Positions 1-8,871 are shown, numbered from the stretch's first letter. The stretch is 64,000 nt of DNA from Paenibacillus sp. MZ04-78.2 (GCF_024213375.1 NZ_JANAVJ010000008.1:62001-126000); one strand, 5' to 3'. The notes: a model not told the origin generated them from the letters alone. Translations and numbers: made by a program.

Positions 1-19
1 AGTATTTTTATTTCTTTTA

Positions 20-48
20 TTGACATAAGATCCCATGATTAGTATTAT
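20..48 (+). promoter_or_regulatory. SigA-type promoter of the small secreted protein gene
   Basis: A perfect -35 TTGACA at 20-25 and a -10-like TATTAT at 43-48 are separated by 17 bases. The ribosome site AGGAGGG at 74-80 and the TTG start at 87 follow at normal distances. No repressor site is obvious. Confidence 0.6.
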
Positions 49-86
49 ATAATTGTATTATACATATTACCACAGGAGGGATTTAT

Positions 87-545
87 TTGAAAAAGAAACT
101 TGCATCCGCTATTGTAGCTACTGCTCTGGTTTGTTCCTTCTCTACTTCTGTTTTTGCGAACGACGTTGTAATACCTCCACCTAGTAGTAAAGGAGGCGTC
201 ATAACTCCTATGCAGGTTGATAAGGAATGGGGTTCCAAAATTGACGATGAAAGGTCCACATCAGTAAGAGGTTTTAAGATCAATGACAATTATGGCCATC
301 TGAAGCTGTATATGGTGAACAATAGTTCTCACTCGGTCTCTGTTACCTTAGAACATACGGCGAGTAGCACCGTGTATTTCACAAAAACGATTTCTGGTAA
401 TGGAAGTTTGGAATGGAAAAATTGGAATGAAGGATACAGTCAAGGCATGAAAAGTGGAGAGTACACCCTCACGTGGTCCGGTGGCCAAAATAATGCTAAA
501 GGTGAATACTGGGGAAAAGCTGCCTCCCAAACTAGCGACTTTTAA
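87..545 (+). CDS. Small secreted protein of unknown function
   Basis: The 152-residue product begins with a classical Sec signal peptide: KKK, a hydrophobic stretch to about residue 20, and likely cleavage after SVFA around residue 24. The mature part, about 127 residues, is rich in Ser, Thr, Gly, Asn and aromatic residues with alternating polarity (for example HSVSVTLEHT and SGEYTLTW), which suggests an extracellular beta-sandwich. It has no cysteine and no motif I recognise. The TTG start is supported by AGGAGGG seven bases upstream. The gene is more AT-rich than most of the window and stands alone between its own promoter and terminator, so it may be an accessory gene. Function is unknown. 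Confidence 0.8.
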   Translation: MKKKLASAIVATALVCSFSTSVFANDVVIPPPSSKGGVITPMQVDKEWGSKIDDERSTSVRGFKINDNYGHLKLYMVNNSSHSVSVTLEHTASSTVYFTKTISGNGSLEWKNWNEGYSQGMKSGEYTLTWSGGQNNAKGEYWGKAASQTSDF

Positions 546-600
546 TATTGATTTTCAGCTTTGAGCAGCGATTTTGATTTCGTGGAACAATGCAAAAAAA

Positions 601-647
601 CGGCTCTTGTTCGCATTCTTGCGGCAAGGGCCGATCTTTATTTTTCT
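601..647 (+). terminator. Intrinsic terminator
   Basis: Arms CGGCTCTTG (601-609) and CAAGGGCCG (625-633) form a nine-pair stem with one G-U pair, followed by a T-rich run. It ends the small secreted protein gene. Confidence 0.7.
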
Positions 648-743
648 TCGTTTTATTTTCTTCTACGAATGAGGCGTGAAAAAGAACCTTCGCATATTCC
701 CTGCCGACCTTTCCTCGGCTATTTTAAATATATGTGAGAACAC

Positions 744-785
744 AAAAAAGTCCATACCAGTCAAGTTGCTGGCCGGGACTTTTTT
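744..785. terminator. Bidirectional hairpin terminator
   Basis: AAAAAAGTCC (744-753) pairs with GGACTTTTT (776-784), with an inner CCAG/CTGG stem. A/T tracts on both sides allow it to work on either strand; the minus-strand user is the small gene ending at 905. Between 546 and 904 I see only this and the preceding terminator; the plus-strand reading frame starting at 676 runs through both and has no ribosome site. Confidence 0.6.
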
Positions 786-904
786 GTTAACTTGGTCACG
801 GCTCGCTGTGCTTCAGCAATGTGTTTTCCGGCCGCTTGTACCGGTAGGTTTCGGCCCGTTCCGCGCGGGCCTCGTCAGGCGGGTTATAGGTCCTTTCGTG
901 GCGA

Positions 905-1135
905 TCATTTCCCTGCTGCAACGATCAAACGGTGGATCTCCTCAAACTCTGCACGGCTGATCCGGCGGAGGGCATTGGCATCGCTGCGGACGTTGGTGCT
1001 TTCTTCCTCGCGATAGTATCGATCCCCGCGTTGGGTGTACCATGTTTCAATCCGTCTCTTGCAATAAACCAGATCGAGCTCGCCGTCCAGTCTGGTTACA
1101 ACCTTATGGGGGCCGTATTTTTCTGTTTTGTGCAT
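905..1135 (-). CDS. Small hypothetical protein
   Basis: This 76-residue charged soluble protein has no signal peptide or membrane segment. The ATG at 1135 is preceded on the minus strand by GGAGGAG at a good distance, a strong argument that it is translated. The sequence is rich in Arg, Glu and Tyr (KRRIETWYTQRGDRYYREEE), and its C-terminal half (ISRAEFEEIHRLIVAAGK) looks helical. It has no zinc-binding cysteines; there is one Cys. I do not recognise the family. It is divergent from the marR-uvrA pair, with about 210 bp between the starts, which might place it under the same operator. Confidence 0.6.
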   Translation of the reverse strand: MHKTEKYGPHKVVTRLDGELDLVYCKRRIETWYTQRGDRYYREEESTNVRSDANALRRISRAEFEEIHRLIVAAGK

Positions 1136-1273
1136 TTCGTTTCTCCTCCCCGCGTACGCCCGCCGGCCTATTTTCGTTTCCTAGTAACCTGCAGCATGTT
1201 TTAGTTCCTGTATTATCGTACGCATACAAAGGCAACCGTATAGCTCCTCTGGCGGCTACCCTATCTTCCGCAA

Positions 1274-1295
1274 TTAGTTGCCTAAAGGAAACTAA
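1274..1295. promoter_or_regulatory. Candidate MarR operator
   Basis: A 22-base inverted repeat has nine of eleven matching pairs: half sites TTAGTTGCCT and AGGAAACTAA. It overlaps a plausible -35 (TTGCCT, 1279-1284) whose -10 would be TACGAT at 1301-1306, spacing 16. Position and symmetry fit autoregulation by the MarR protein encoded just downstream. Confidence 0.5.
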
Positions 1296-1346
1296 TTTGA
1301 TACGATGACAAATAGAATGCACGATATCGATAGGGGGATTCCTTTC

Positions 1347-1790
1347 ATGCAGCCAGATCAACCCGGCGAGCTGGAGAACGCTTTGTCCCATCTCCAATGC
1401 GTGCTGGTCGCCAGGCGAACGCGGGTCAACCCGGAACAGCTCGCATGGGCGCAGTACGACATTCTGGAAATTTTGCGCATCCGCGGCCCCATGATGCCTT
1501 CGCTCCTCGGCGAAACGCTGGGGATGTCGCGGCCGGCCACCTCGAAAAATCTCAGAGTTTTAAAGGATAAGCAGCTAATTGAGCAGACGGCGCGAGAGGA
1601 AGACCGGCGGGAACAAACGACGTCGCTCACGGATAGCGGCCGAACTTTTCTGGAGCGTGCGGCCCAAAGCCGGCGCGAGGCTGCCGAAATCGCCGCCTCC
1701 GTTCTTACGCCCGGCGAGCAAAGTATTTTTGCGGAACTGTGCCAAAAGATAGCAGCCGCTCTCGACAACAAGCAGTCGCGATCCGTTTAA
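1347..1790 (+). CDS. MarR-family transcriptional regulator
   Basis: The 147-residue product has a MarR winged helix: the stretch LGETLGMSRPATSKNLRVLKDKQLIEQ is helix-turn-helix plus recognition helix, followed by the wing EEDRREQTTSLTDSGRTFLE with the conserved DRR and LT-x-G signatures. The frame opens at 1305, but ATG 1347 is preferred because AGGGGGA lies nine bases before it. It is 67 bp upstream of a UvrA-like ABC ATPase on the same strand. MarR regulators next to such ATPases usually repress them until a drug or phenolic ligand binds; that is inference here. The inverted repeat at 1274-1295 is the likely autoregulatory site. Confidence 0.88.
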   Translation: MQPDQPGELENALSHLQCVLVARRTRVNPEQLAWAQYDILEILRIRGPMMPSLLGETLGMSRPATSKNLRVLKDKQLIEQTAREEDRREQTTSLTDSGRTFLERAAQSRREAAEIAASVLTPGEQSIFAELCQKIAAALDNKQSRSV

Positions 1791-1857
1791 ATATGGTTTC
1801 TATATGGAAATAAACGATCTCAGATCATCATTCTTGAGGAAGGAAGAGATCCAACCC

Positions 1858-4149
1858 ATGAACATTCAAAGTGGCGCCCCCGACAACCGGCACGATATGA
1901 TCCGCGTTACGGGCGCGCGAGAAAATAATCTGAAAAACGTGACGGTCAGCATTCCAAAGAAGCGGATCACCGTGTTCACGGGCGTATCCGGCTCCGGCAA
2001 GTCTTCGCTCGTCTTCGACACGATTGCTGCGGAATCGCAGCGCCAGCTCAACGAAACGTTTACCAGCTTCGTCAGGCATCGTCTTCCTCATTACGGGCAA
2101 CCGGATGTGGACTCGCTGGACAATCTGTCTGTCGCGATCGTGGTCGATCAGAAGCGGCTCGGCGGCAACGTCCGGTCCACCGTCGGAACCGTCACCGATA
2201 TTTACTCCTTGCTGCGCTTGCTGTACTCCCGGATCGGCAAGCCGTTTGTCGGTTATTCCAACGCCTTTTCGTTCAACGATCCGCACGGGATGTGTCCCAA
2301 ATGCGAAGGATTGGGAACGGTGGCGGCAATTGATCTCGACCGGCTGATCGATCGGCAAAAATCGCTGAACGAGGGGGCCATCCGTTTTCCTACGTTTCGT
2401 CCCGGCGAATGGCGTTGGAAACGGTATGTTTGTTCCGGATTATTTGACAACGACAAAAAGCTTGGCGAGTATACAGACGAGGAATGGGACACGCTGCTTT
2501 ACAAAACGGATATGAAGCTGAAGCATCCCGGTCCCGGCTGGCCGCCGTCCTCCAAATATGAGGGCCTGATCCCCCGGTTCGAACGGAGCTTTCTGACCAA
2601 AGAATCCGAGGAGGCCAAGACGCGCTACAAGGAAGAGTTTGACCGGATCGTCACCCAGGGCGTTTGTCCTCTGTGCAAGGGGGCCAGACTGAATCAGGAG
2701 GTGCTCGGCTGTAAGATCTACGGCAAGAGCATAGCGGACTGTACGGCCATGCAGATCAGCGAGCTCGCCCCCGTGATACGCGCCATTGAAGCACCCGTCG
2801 CCGCAACCATGGTCGACGCCATTGTCGAACGGCTGGAGCATCTGATTTCCGTCAGATTAGGCTATCTCAGCCTTAACCGGGAAACAGCCACACTGTCCGG
2901 CGGCGAATCGCAGCGGGTCAAGATGGTGCGGCATCTCGGCAGCAGTCTGACGGATATCACGTACATTTTTGACGAACCGAGCATCGGACTTCATCCCCAC
3001 GACGTTCACCGGCTGAACTCCCTGATCAAGCGACTCCGGGACAAAGGGAATACGGTCCTTGTCGTCGAGCACGATCCGGATGTCATCGCCATAGCCGACC
3101 ATGTGATCGATATGGGACCGGAAGCTGGCTCCAAGGGCGGCAGGATCGTCTACGAAGGCGGTCTGGCAGGTCTGCCGGCTTCCGGCACCCTGACCGGAAC
3201 GTATCTCGGCCGCCGGCCCCGGCTCAAGACGCCGCCAAGACAACCGGGCGGTTCACTCGTAATCGGCCCCGCCTCCCTGCACAACCTCAAAGACGTGAGC
3301 GTCCGTATCCCGCAGGGTGTGATGACGGTCGTCACCGGCGTAGCGGGCTCAGGGAAAAGCACGCTGATCAACAAGGTGCTGCCCCGGCATTATCCGGAAG
3401 CCGTCTACATCGATCAAGGAGCCCTCCAAGGCTCGAAGCGCTCCAATCCTGCGACCTACACCGGGATGCTGGACCCAATCCGCGAGTTGTTCGCCAAGAC
3501 AAATCGGGTGAGCCCCACGTTGTTCAGCTTCAATTCCAACGGCGCATGTTCGGAATGCAAAGGCCTTGGCGTCACGTATACGGATCTTGCTTTTATGGAC
3601 CCGATCGTCAGCCGATGTGAGAGCTGTCAGGGACGCCGGTTTACCAATGAGGTTCTGGGCTATACGCTGCGGGGCAAATCGATCGACGAGGTTTTGGAGA
3701 TGAGTGTAGCGGACGCGCGGACCTTCTTTCGGGAGGAAGCCATTCGGACGATTTTGGAGCGGCTAGGCGACGTCGGGCTGGACTACATTACGCTCGGGCA
3801 GCCGCTGAACACGCTGTCAGGCGGGGAAAGACAGCGCCTCAAGCTCGCGGCCGAACTGGAGCGCAGCGGTCAAATCTACGTATTCGACGAACCGACCACC
3901 GGATTGCATCTCTCCGATGTCGACCGCCTGATCGGCCTGTTGAACCAGCTCGTAGACAACGGCAGCACGGTGATCGTGATTGAGCATAATCTCGACGTAA
4001 TCAGTCAAGCCGATTGGATCGTCGACTTAGGTCCAGGGGCCGGACAAGAGGGCGGGACGGTCATCTTCGAAGGCGTTACTGAAGAGCTTATCGAACATCC
4101 GCATTCGGTCACGGGGCATTATTTGAAGCGGCATCTCCACGATCATTAA
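1858..4149 (+). CDS. UvrA-like ABC ATPase (UvrA paralogue, DrrC-type)
   Basis: The 763-residue product is shorter than housekeeping UvrA (about 940-960), consistent with UvrA paralogues that lack the UvrB-binding region. Two ABC modules are visible: Walker A GVSGSGKSS (about 42-50) with signature LSGGESQ and Walker B YIFDEPSIGLHP, then GVAGSGKST with LSGGERQ and YVFDEPTTGLHL. Zinc-binding CxxC pairs are CPKC/CPLC in the first half and CSEC/CESC in the second. The ATG at 1858 follows an AGGAAGGAAG site; an earlier in-frame ATG at 1804 has none. Family members of this length are linked to resistance against DNA-intercalating drugs such as daunorubicin. The MarR partner supports inducible resistance; the substrate is unknown. 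Confidence 0.88.
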   Translation: MNIQSGAPDNRHDMIRVTGARENNLKNVTVSIPKKRITVFTGVSGSGKSSLVFDTIAAESQRQLNETFTSFVRHRLPHYGQPDVDSLDNLSVAIVVDQKRLGGNVRSTVGTVTDIYSLLRLLYSRIGKPFVGYSNAFSFNDPHGMCPKCEGLGTVAAIDLDRLIDRQKSLNEGAIRFPTFRPGEWRWKRYVCSGLFDNDKKLGEYTDEEWDTLLYKTDMKLKHPGPGWPPSSKYEGLIPRFERSFLTKESEEAKTRYKEEFDRIVTQGVCPLCKGARLNQEVLGCKIYGKSIADCTAMQISELAPVIRAIEAPVAATMVDAIVERLEHLISVRLGYLSLNRETATLSGGESQRVKMVRHLGSSLTDITYIFDEPSIGLHPHDVHRLNSLIKRLRDKGNTVLVVEHDPDVIAIADHVIDMGPEAGSKGGRIVYEGGLAGLPASGTLTGTYLGRRPRLKTPPRQPGGSLVIGPASLHNLKDVSVRIPQGVMTVVTGVAGSGKSTLINKVLPRHYPEAVYIDQGALQGSKRSNPATYTGMLDPIRELFAKTNRVSPTLFSFNSNGACSECKGLGVTYTDLAFMDPIVSRCESCQGRRFTNEVLGYTLRGKSIDEVLEMSVADARTFFREEAIRTILERLGDVGLDYITLGQPLNTLSGGERQRLKLAAELERSGQIYVFDEPTTGLHLSDVDRLIGLLNQLVDNGSTVIVIEHNLDVISQADWIVDLGPGAGQEGGTVIFEGVTEELIEHPHSVTGHYLKRHLHDH

Positions 4150-4194
4150 ATGACAAACCGCCTGCCGCAAAGGGCAGGCTTGGACCGTATCCGG

Positions 4195-5064
4195 TCAGGC
4201 ATGGGAAAAGCGCTTGCGGTAAGCACGCGGGGTCAAGCCTTCCATTTTGACGAAGCAGGACGTAAAATAGGCCGCTTGATTGAATCCGACCTCTTCGGCC
4301 ACCCGGGCGACCGGGAAGTCGGTTTGCAGCAGCAGCAGCTTGGCTTGCTCCAGCCGATAGCGCAGCAAATACTCGAAGGGCGAGCAGCCGAATTCCCGCT
4401 GCATGCAGCGCGCAATATACACCGGGTGAAAATTGAGCGCCTCCCCCAAGCTCTGCGCCGTCACCGATTGTTTGAAATGCTGACGCAGGTAGGACGCCGC
4501 CTGATCCGCCACTTCGGCTCCGGGAGGCGGTATTTCCGCTTGCAGCGAAGCGTTAAGCTGCTCCAGCACCTGCTGAAACAGCAGTTGATGCTTCCAGCGC
4601 GCCCAGTTGCGGTGCGACTCCTTCTCCAGCTCGCCGAGCTGCTGCATCGTCCGGTAGACGGACGTCGGCTTCAGCAGCTTGGCAAACTGGGGGAGCTGAA
4701 TGGCGAAGGTTTGCATCGTGAAACTTTTTTCCTCTATCGAGACGGACGCCAGCGCCGGTATTTCCTCTTCCGTCTCTCTCCACGAGCCCGTCGTGTTGAA
4801 ATGCAGCCAATAATGCGCTGTATCCGTAGTGCACCCCTGCGGCGAATAATGGTGCCGGTCAGGCCGGAGAATGATCGCGTGGCCGGCCGTAACTTCGTAG
4901 TAATCGCCGCCTTCCATAATATAAATGCAGCCTTCCTGCACGACGAGCAGATCAAACACCCCGATGTTGCGCCGGTTCGGATGCTTGCGCCCGGGCGCAA
5001 TGATGCAGAAACCGCTAGCCAAATAGTGAGGCAGCGGCGGAGATGTAAATTCGAGAATTGGCAT
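4195..5064 (-). CDS. AraC-family transcriptional regulator
   Basis: The 289-residue product has an N-terminal cupin-like sensing region (EGGDYYEVTAGHAIILRPDRHHYSP, about 51-75) and a C-terminal pair of AraC helix-turn-helix motifs (LGEALNFHPVYIARCMQREFG and VAEEVGFNQAAYFTSCFVK), ending in the usual GLTPRAYRKRF. ATG 5064 has AGAGGG eight bases upstream; the GTG three codons earlier overlaps that site. It is transcribed divergently from the MATE exporter, so it probably controls that gene in response to a small ligand. The gene faces the uvrA-like gene tail to tail, with a GCCTGCC/GGCAGGC hairpin at 4160-4179 between them but no clear T tract. Confidence 0.9.
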   Translation of the reverse strand: MPILEFTSPPLPHYLASGFCIIAPGRKHPNRRNIGVFDLLVVQEGCIYIMEGGDYYEVTAGHAIILRPDRHHYSPQGCTTDTAHYWLHFNTTGSWRETEEEIPALASVSIEEKSFTMQTFAIQLPQFAKLLKPTSVYRTMQQLGELEKESHRNWARWKHQLLFQQVLEQLNASLQAEIPPPGAEVADQAASYLRQHFKQSVTAQSLGEALNFHPVYIARCMQREFGCSPFEYLLRYRLEQAKLLLLQTDFPVARVAEEVGFNQAAYFTSCFVKMEGLTPRAYRKRFSHA

Positions 5065-5193
5065 CGCTTTCACCCTCTTAGCATACGAAGTCAGGTTTGC
5101 AAATTGATAATTTCAGTTCGGATACTGATACATGCTTTCAAGTATACGCTCTATAATGTGATATGGGAATATGGCATCAGGAGGAAACGGAAC

Positions 5194-6558
5194 ATGAACG
5201 ACGACAAAAAGTTTACGCTATGGGTGCTCGCGTGGCCCATATTTATTGAAATGTTTTTGCAGTTTTTACTGGGTACGGCGGATACGCTTATGGTCAGCCG
5301 CATATCGGACGGCGCCGTAGCCGTCGTAGGCATTTCCACGCAATTGTTTTCCGCCGTCACGATCTTGTTCATGACGGTCGCCAACGGGGCCGGCGTGCTG
5401 ATCGCGCAGAAGCTCGGGGCCCGCAAGCCGGAAGACGCTCGGACGGTAGCCATCATGTCGATCAATATATCGGTCGTGATCGGGGCCCTGCTCAGCCTTG
5501 TGCTCTATCTTTTTGCCCGCGATATCGCCGCGCTGCTGCAGGTCCCGGCCGCTCTGCTGCCGATGGCCGATACGTATATCTCCATCATCGGCGGAGGCAT
5601 GACGCTGACCGCCGCCATGGCCGCTTTCAGCACGGCGATTCGCAATACGGGGAACACGCGCAGTCCGATGTATATCGCGATCGGGATGAACGTCATTCAC
5701 GTTGTGCTGAACTACGCGTTTATTTACGGCGCTTTGGGCTTCCCGCAATGGGGGCTGGCCGGTGTAGCGGTCTCGACCCTTGTCAGCCGTCTGCTGGCCA
5801 CGATCGTGCTCGCCTTCCTGTTCGTGCATTCGTTCGAGCGCCGGGTCGGCTGGAAAGACTTTCTGCAATTCGACCGCCCCTTGTTCCGCGAAACGATGCA
5901 GATCGGCTGGCCTATGGGTGTATCCTCAGCTTCGTGGGTATTCTCGCAGCTGATTCTGTTTTCGTTCATTGCGATGCTCGGGGCCAAGGAACTGGCGGCA
6001 CGGACTTATATGAATACGATGGAGTCGTTTTGCTTCACGCTCGGGTTTTCCATCGCCATGGCTCTGCAAATTCAGATCGCCCATCTTTTCGGGGCCGGAC
6101 GGACACAGGAGGCGTACCGCGCCGCTTATCGGGGAATGTGGACGGGACTTGCGGTCGTCATGACCAATGCACTGCTGCTGTACGTCTTCGGCAGCAAGGC
6201 ACTATCTCTGTTCACCGTTGATGCGGAGATTGTGGCGCTCGGGGTCGCGCTGCTCGGCTTGAACCTGCTGCTGCAGCCGGGGAAAATGATCAATATGGCC
6301 ATAGGCAACGCCTTAACGGGAATCGGCGATACCCGGTTCATTATGATTACCGGAGTGATCTCGCTCTGGCTGCTCGCAACGCCGATTTCTTACTACCTCG
6401 GCATTCGGCTCGGCTGGGGCTTGACCGGAATTTATATATCGATGATCGCCGACGAATATTTACGCGGCTTTCTCGTTCTCCGCCGTTGGAAAAGCGGCAA
6501 AATGCTGCATCCGTCCGCAGCATCGCCCGGGCGTCAGACCATCTCGGCACAAAGCTAG
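5194..6558 (+). CDS. MATE-family efflux transporter
   Basis: The 454-residue polytopic membrane protein has about 12 hydrophobic segments and a two-fold repeated organisation. It starts LWVLAWPIFIEMFLQFLLGTADTLMVSRI, the typical first MATE segment, and contains NTGNTRSPM and GDTRF-type loops characteristic of the family. MATE proteins export cationic drugs or metabolites in exchange for Na+ or H+. The open frame extends to 4150, but that stretch is antisense to the AraC gene. ATG 5194 with CAGGAGGAAA just before it is the real start. A TATAAT at 5152-5157 is the likely -10. The divergent AraC gene is the probable regulator. Confidence 0.9.
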   Translation: MNDDKKFTLWVLAWPIFIEMFLQFLLGTADTLMVSRISDGAVAVVGISTQLFSAVTILFMTVANGAGVLIAQKLGARKPEDARTVAIMSINISVVIGALLSLVLYLFARDIAALLQVPAALLPMADTYISIIGGGMTLTAAMAAFSTAIRNTGNTRSPMYIAIGMNVIHVVLNYAFIYGALGFPQWGLAGVAVSTLVSRLLATIVLAFLFVHSFERRVGWKDFLQFDRPLFRETMQIGWPMGVSSASWVFSQLILFSFIAMLGAKELAARTYMNTMESFCFTLGFSIAMALQIQIAHLFGAGRTQEAYRAAYRGMWTGLAVVMTNALLLYVFGSKALSLFTVDAEIVALGVALLGLNLLLQPGKMINMAIGNALTGIGDTRFIMITGVISLWLLATPISYYLGIRLGWGLTGIYISMIADEYLRGFLVLRRWKSGKMLHPSAASPGRQTISAQS

Positions 6559-6569
6559 CGTGCACGGAA

Positions 6570-6602
6570 AAAGACCGTCCGATTCGTCGTCGGACGGTCT
6601 TT
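6570..6602. terminator. Strong bidirectional terminator
   Basis: AAAGACCGTCCGA (6570-6582) pairs perfectly with TCGGACGGTCTTT (6590-6602) around a seven-base loop. It lies between the MATE gene and the convergent small membrane protein gene and can serve both. Confidence 0.85.
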
Positions 6603-6652
6603 CGTTTGGCGATAAGCGCATGGATCAAAGCAGCCGCCATGCGAACCGCCGG

Positions 6653-7099
6653 TCAATCCGGCTTCGGTCCGCTGCCGGACGGCTTATCCAGGTTGGCCCG
6701 CCGTCTTTTCACGAAAGCGGCGCGACCTCCCAGCAAGGCGGCGGGAATGATGGCTAAGAAGCCGATGAGATAATACCATGAGGGAACCTCGGAGTGGCCG
6801 AATGAATAATAGAAGCCGATCGCGGCCCCCACGACGCCGATAATCGAAGCATGAAAATAAGCGTCCCGCTTCGCCACCGAAGCCGATACATACCCGCCGA
6901 GCCCCGTGCAGAACATGCCGACAAGCAGGTAAATCATCAATAGCGGCGTACTTGCATACACCTTGGAAATCTCGCTCGGACCGATCTGATTGGACGTGAT
7001 GTAGATCACGCCGATCAACAGCGAAGAGACGAACGAAGTGACCTGATCCACCAATATGCCGGCCAGTACGCTGCCGAAATGTACGGTTTTCTTTTCCAT
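6653..7099 (-). CDS. Small integral membrane protein of unknown function
   Basis: The 148-residue protein has four hydrophobic segments: VLAGILVDQVTSFVSSLLIGVI, PLLMIYLLVGMFCTGLGGYV, ASIIGVVGAAIGFYY and YLIGFLAIIPAALLGGRAA. A basic cytoplasmic-type tail ends GSGPKPD. The ATG at 7099 has a TAGGAGA site about 12 bases upstream. It has no transporter, enzyme or chaperone motif that I recognise. It resembles the many small four-helix membrane proteins of Paenibacillus annotated only as hypothetical. It is monocistronic and converges on the MATE gene. Confidence 0.7.
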   Translation of the reverse strand: MEKKTVHFGSVLAGILVDQVTSFVSSLLIGVIYITSNQIGPSEISKVYASTPLLMIYLLVGMFCTGLGGYVSASVAKRDAYFHASIIGVVGAAIGFYYSFGHSEVPSWYYLIGFLAIIPAALLGGRAAFVKRRRANLDKPSGSGPKPD

Positions 7100-7325
7100 G
7101 ATTGAGTAGGTCTCCTATGATGATGTAGTGCAATTTCTTGTACTGGTGCTGCTCCTATGCCTCCTACGTTCCAACTATACCATACTCCCATCCGGATCGA
7201 CAGCGCTCGATCCCGAACCCGCATCCCTCGGCCAATGATGCTGAGGTGCAAATTTTCGGAATAATCCGCCAAATAAAAAACCAACCAAGGCTGTTATGAT
7301 AACGTTATAAAAAGGAGCGATGCCT

Positions 7326-8009
7326 ATGGAAAAACGGATGGAACCCGATGTGCCGGAAAACGCCGGAACGAAGTATCCCATTCACGGAAAACGATGGACA
7401 AGGAGAACGCTGCTTGCTTCCATTGGAATGGCGGGCGCGACGCTTGCTTGCGGAACCCTGCTCCGGCCAAACGTAAGCGGTGCGCCCATTACGCATTCGC
7501 CAAAGATCCAAATGACGATTTCATCAAGCTGATGAGCGGGTCCGTATCGGTCATGCTCCCGGTAAATCCCCCATCCGGCGCGGTCCATGCGAGTAAGCAA
7601 TTTGACGTGCTGCATTCCTGGAGCAACAAGGAACTTGCCTTCTCTGTTATGCCTGCGGGCTCCGGCCTCCCGTCGCAGTGGCTGCCCGAGCATGTCAATG
7701 TCGGCACCGTCTACGCCGTGGGCAGACACCCCTCTGATCCCGGCAATCCGCTTGCCGAGATCGATTGCGTGCATACGGCTTCGGCAAGCGGCGTATCGGT
7801 CAAATCGAAGGTCAAATGGCTTGGTCCGGTTACGATTTCGACCGGCTACGACATGATGTTCCCCGTGGCTGCAGCACCGCGACTCTAGCATGCAGAAAAT
7901 GTATCCGCAAGTATTCGATCGCTATACCGCCGCCGCAGGAGAAACCTACGAATCAGGCGGCACTTATTTCATTGGGGAGCTTCCGCTGACGGACCGTTTC
8001 TTTGGCTAA
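7326..8009 (+). pseudogene. Disrupted Tat-exported protein (two frameshifts)
   Basis: ATG 7326, with AAAGGAG eight bases upstream, opens a protein with a twin-arginine-type leader: WTRRTLLASIGMAGATLACG. This frame stops at 7532. A second frame carries on with a convincing protein (FIKLMSGSVSVMLPV ... VKWLGPVTISTGYDMMF) until about 7861, where a run of four C (7861-7864) appears to shift reading back to the first frame. That frame continues PWLQHRDSSMQKMYPQVFDRY ... LPLTDRFFG to the stop at 8007-8009. Two shifts in one gene suggest decay; assembly error in a homopolymer is the alternative for the second. The family is not recognised. The 3' end overlaps the convergent MBL gene by about 40 bases. 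Confidence 0.6.
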
Positions 8010-8676
8010 ATCCGCGGTTTTGGCTAAGTCCTAATATCTGATCATTAACATTTACATTACTTAATCCCCCGTGATAACAAACCACGGATGCAATGTCGAG
8101 GTCTAAATACTTTTTTAAAGAGAGACGAGCTGCACTCATATCCGGTGTGGTCGGGGCATGAATTCCCCCGAGAATCCCGTTTACACTGTACATCGAATCC
8201 CCGGCAATGAGAGTCTTGCTTTGCCTTAAATAAAGGCTTATATGACCGGGAGTATGCCCAGGAGTATGAATGACGCGAATCCCGCCGCAAAACGGCAGTT
8301 CCTGACCGTCAATCAAGGTATCGTCCACTCTGCCTTTCGGAGGATTCGCAAGGTGTCCGTCTTTTAAAAGCGGTATCTCCCCCTGAATATACGGCTTATC
8401 CAGATCGTGCGCATAAACTTTAACATGATGACCGCACTCCTGCAAAATCTCGGGAAGACTGCCTATATGATCCACATCCTGATGCGTTAAAATCACAACT
8501 TTTAGTTTGTCGAACGACACTTCTACCTTTTCCATGGCCACGCGTAAATCTTCAATTTGCCCTGGGAATCCTGCGTCTATTAAAACAGCCATTTCTCGAT
8601 CCCACAAAAGAATTGGGTGAATAATATTCCCATGAAAATCGAGATGAAGCATTTCTACTCCCTTTGAAATTTCCAT
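7969..8676 (-). CDS. MBL-fold metallo-hydrolase
   Basis: The 235-residue product has the metallo-beta-lactamase fold signature THQDVDHIG (HxHxDH-like, with Gln in place of the first internal His), followed by HTPGHTPGHISLYL, LIAGDSMY and a late CYHGG that supplies the last metal histidine. This layout fits the YflN/glyoxalase-II-like group of Zn hydrolases; the substrate cannot be told. ATG 8676 has GGAGG nine bases upstream; a longer reading frame to 8712 would overlap a candidate operator. A good minus-strand promoter lies at 8717-8746. Confidence 0.82.
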   Translation of the reverse strand: MEISKGVEMLHLDFHGNIIHPILLWDREMAVLIDAGFPGQIEDLRVAMEKVEVSFDKLKVVILTHQDVDHIGSLPEILQECGHHVKVYAHDLDKPYIQGEIPLLKDGHLANPPKGRVDDTLIDGQELPFCGGIRVIHTPGHTPGHISLYLRQSKTLIAGDSMYSVNGILGGIHAPTTPDMSAARLSLKKYLDLDIASVVCYHGGLSNVNVNDQILGLSQNRGFSQRNGPSAEAPQ

Positions 8677-8689
8677 AATATCGGGCCTC

Positions 8690-8709
8690 CGTAAAATTAA
8701 ATTTTTACG
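8690..8709. promoter_or_regulatory. Inverted repeat between promoter and ribosome site of the MBL gene
   Basis: Arms CGTAAAA (8690-8696) and TTTTACG (8703-8709) frame an AT core, in the 5' leader of the MBL-fold gene. It could bind a repressor or form a small RNA hairpin. No regulator is encoded next to it. Confidence 0.35.
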
Positions 8710-8716
8710 CAAAGTA

Positions 8717-8746
8717 ATTTTATTATGTAGGTTTAGTTGTTGTCAA
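8717..8746 (-). promoter_or_regulatory. SigA-type promoter of the MBL-fold gene
   Basis: On the minus strand TTGACA (complement of 8741-8746) and TAAAAT (complement of 8717-8722) are 18 bases apart. The start codon lies about 40 bases downstream. Confidence 0.55.
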
Positions 8747-8871
8747 CATCTTCTCTATAAATCGCTTGAGGTTCCCCGCCGCTTAATTGATGTCTATTGG
8801 TCTGCACTATGCTGCCCGTCAGCTTAACAGCAGCTGCCAGTCTAAAACTTTATTATCTCTGCACAGCTATA

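Noticed and set aside
676-960. 94-codon frame and neighbours on the plus strand
   Set aside because: The frame runs through a terminator hairpin and has no ribosome site.
4150-5193. N-terminal part of the 802-codon frame ahead of the MATE transporter
   Set aside because: It is antisense to the AraC gene and has no ribosome site. The transporter starts at 5194 with a strong site.
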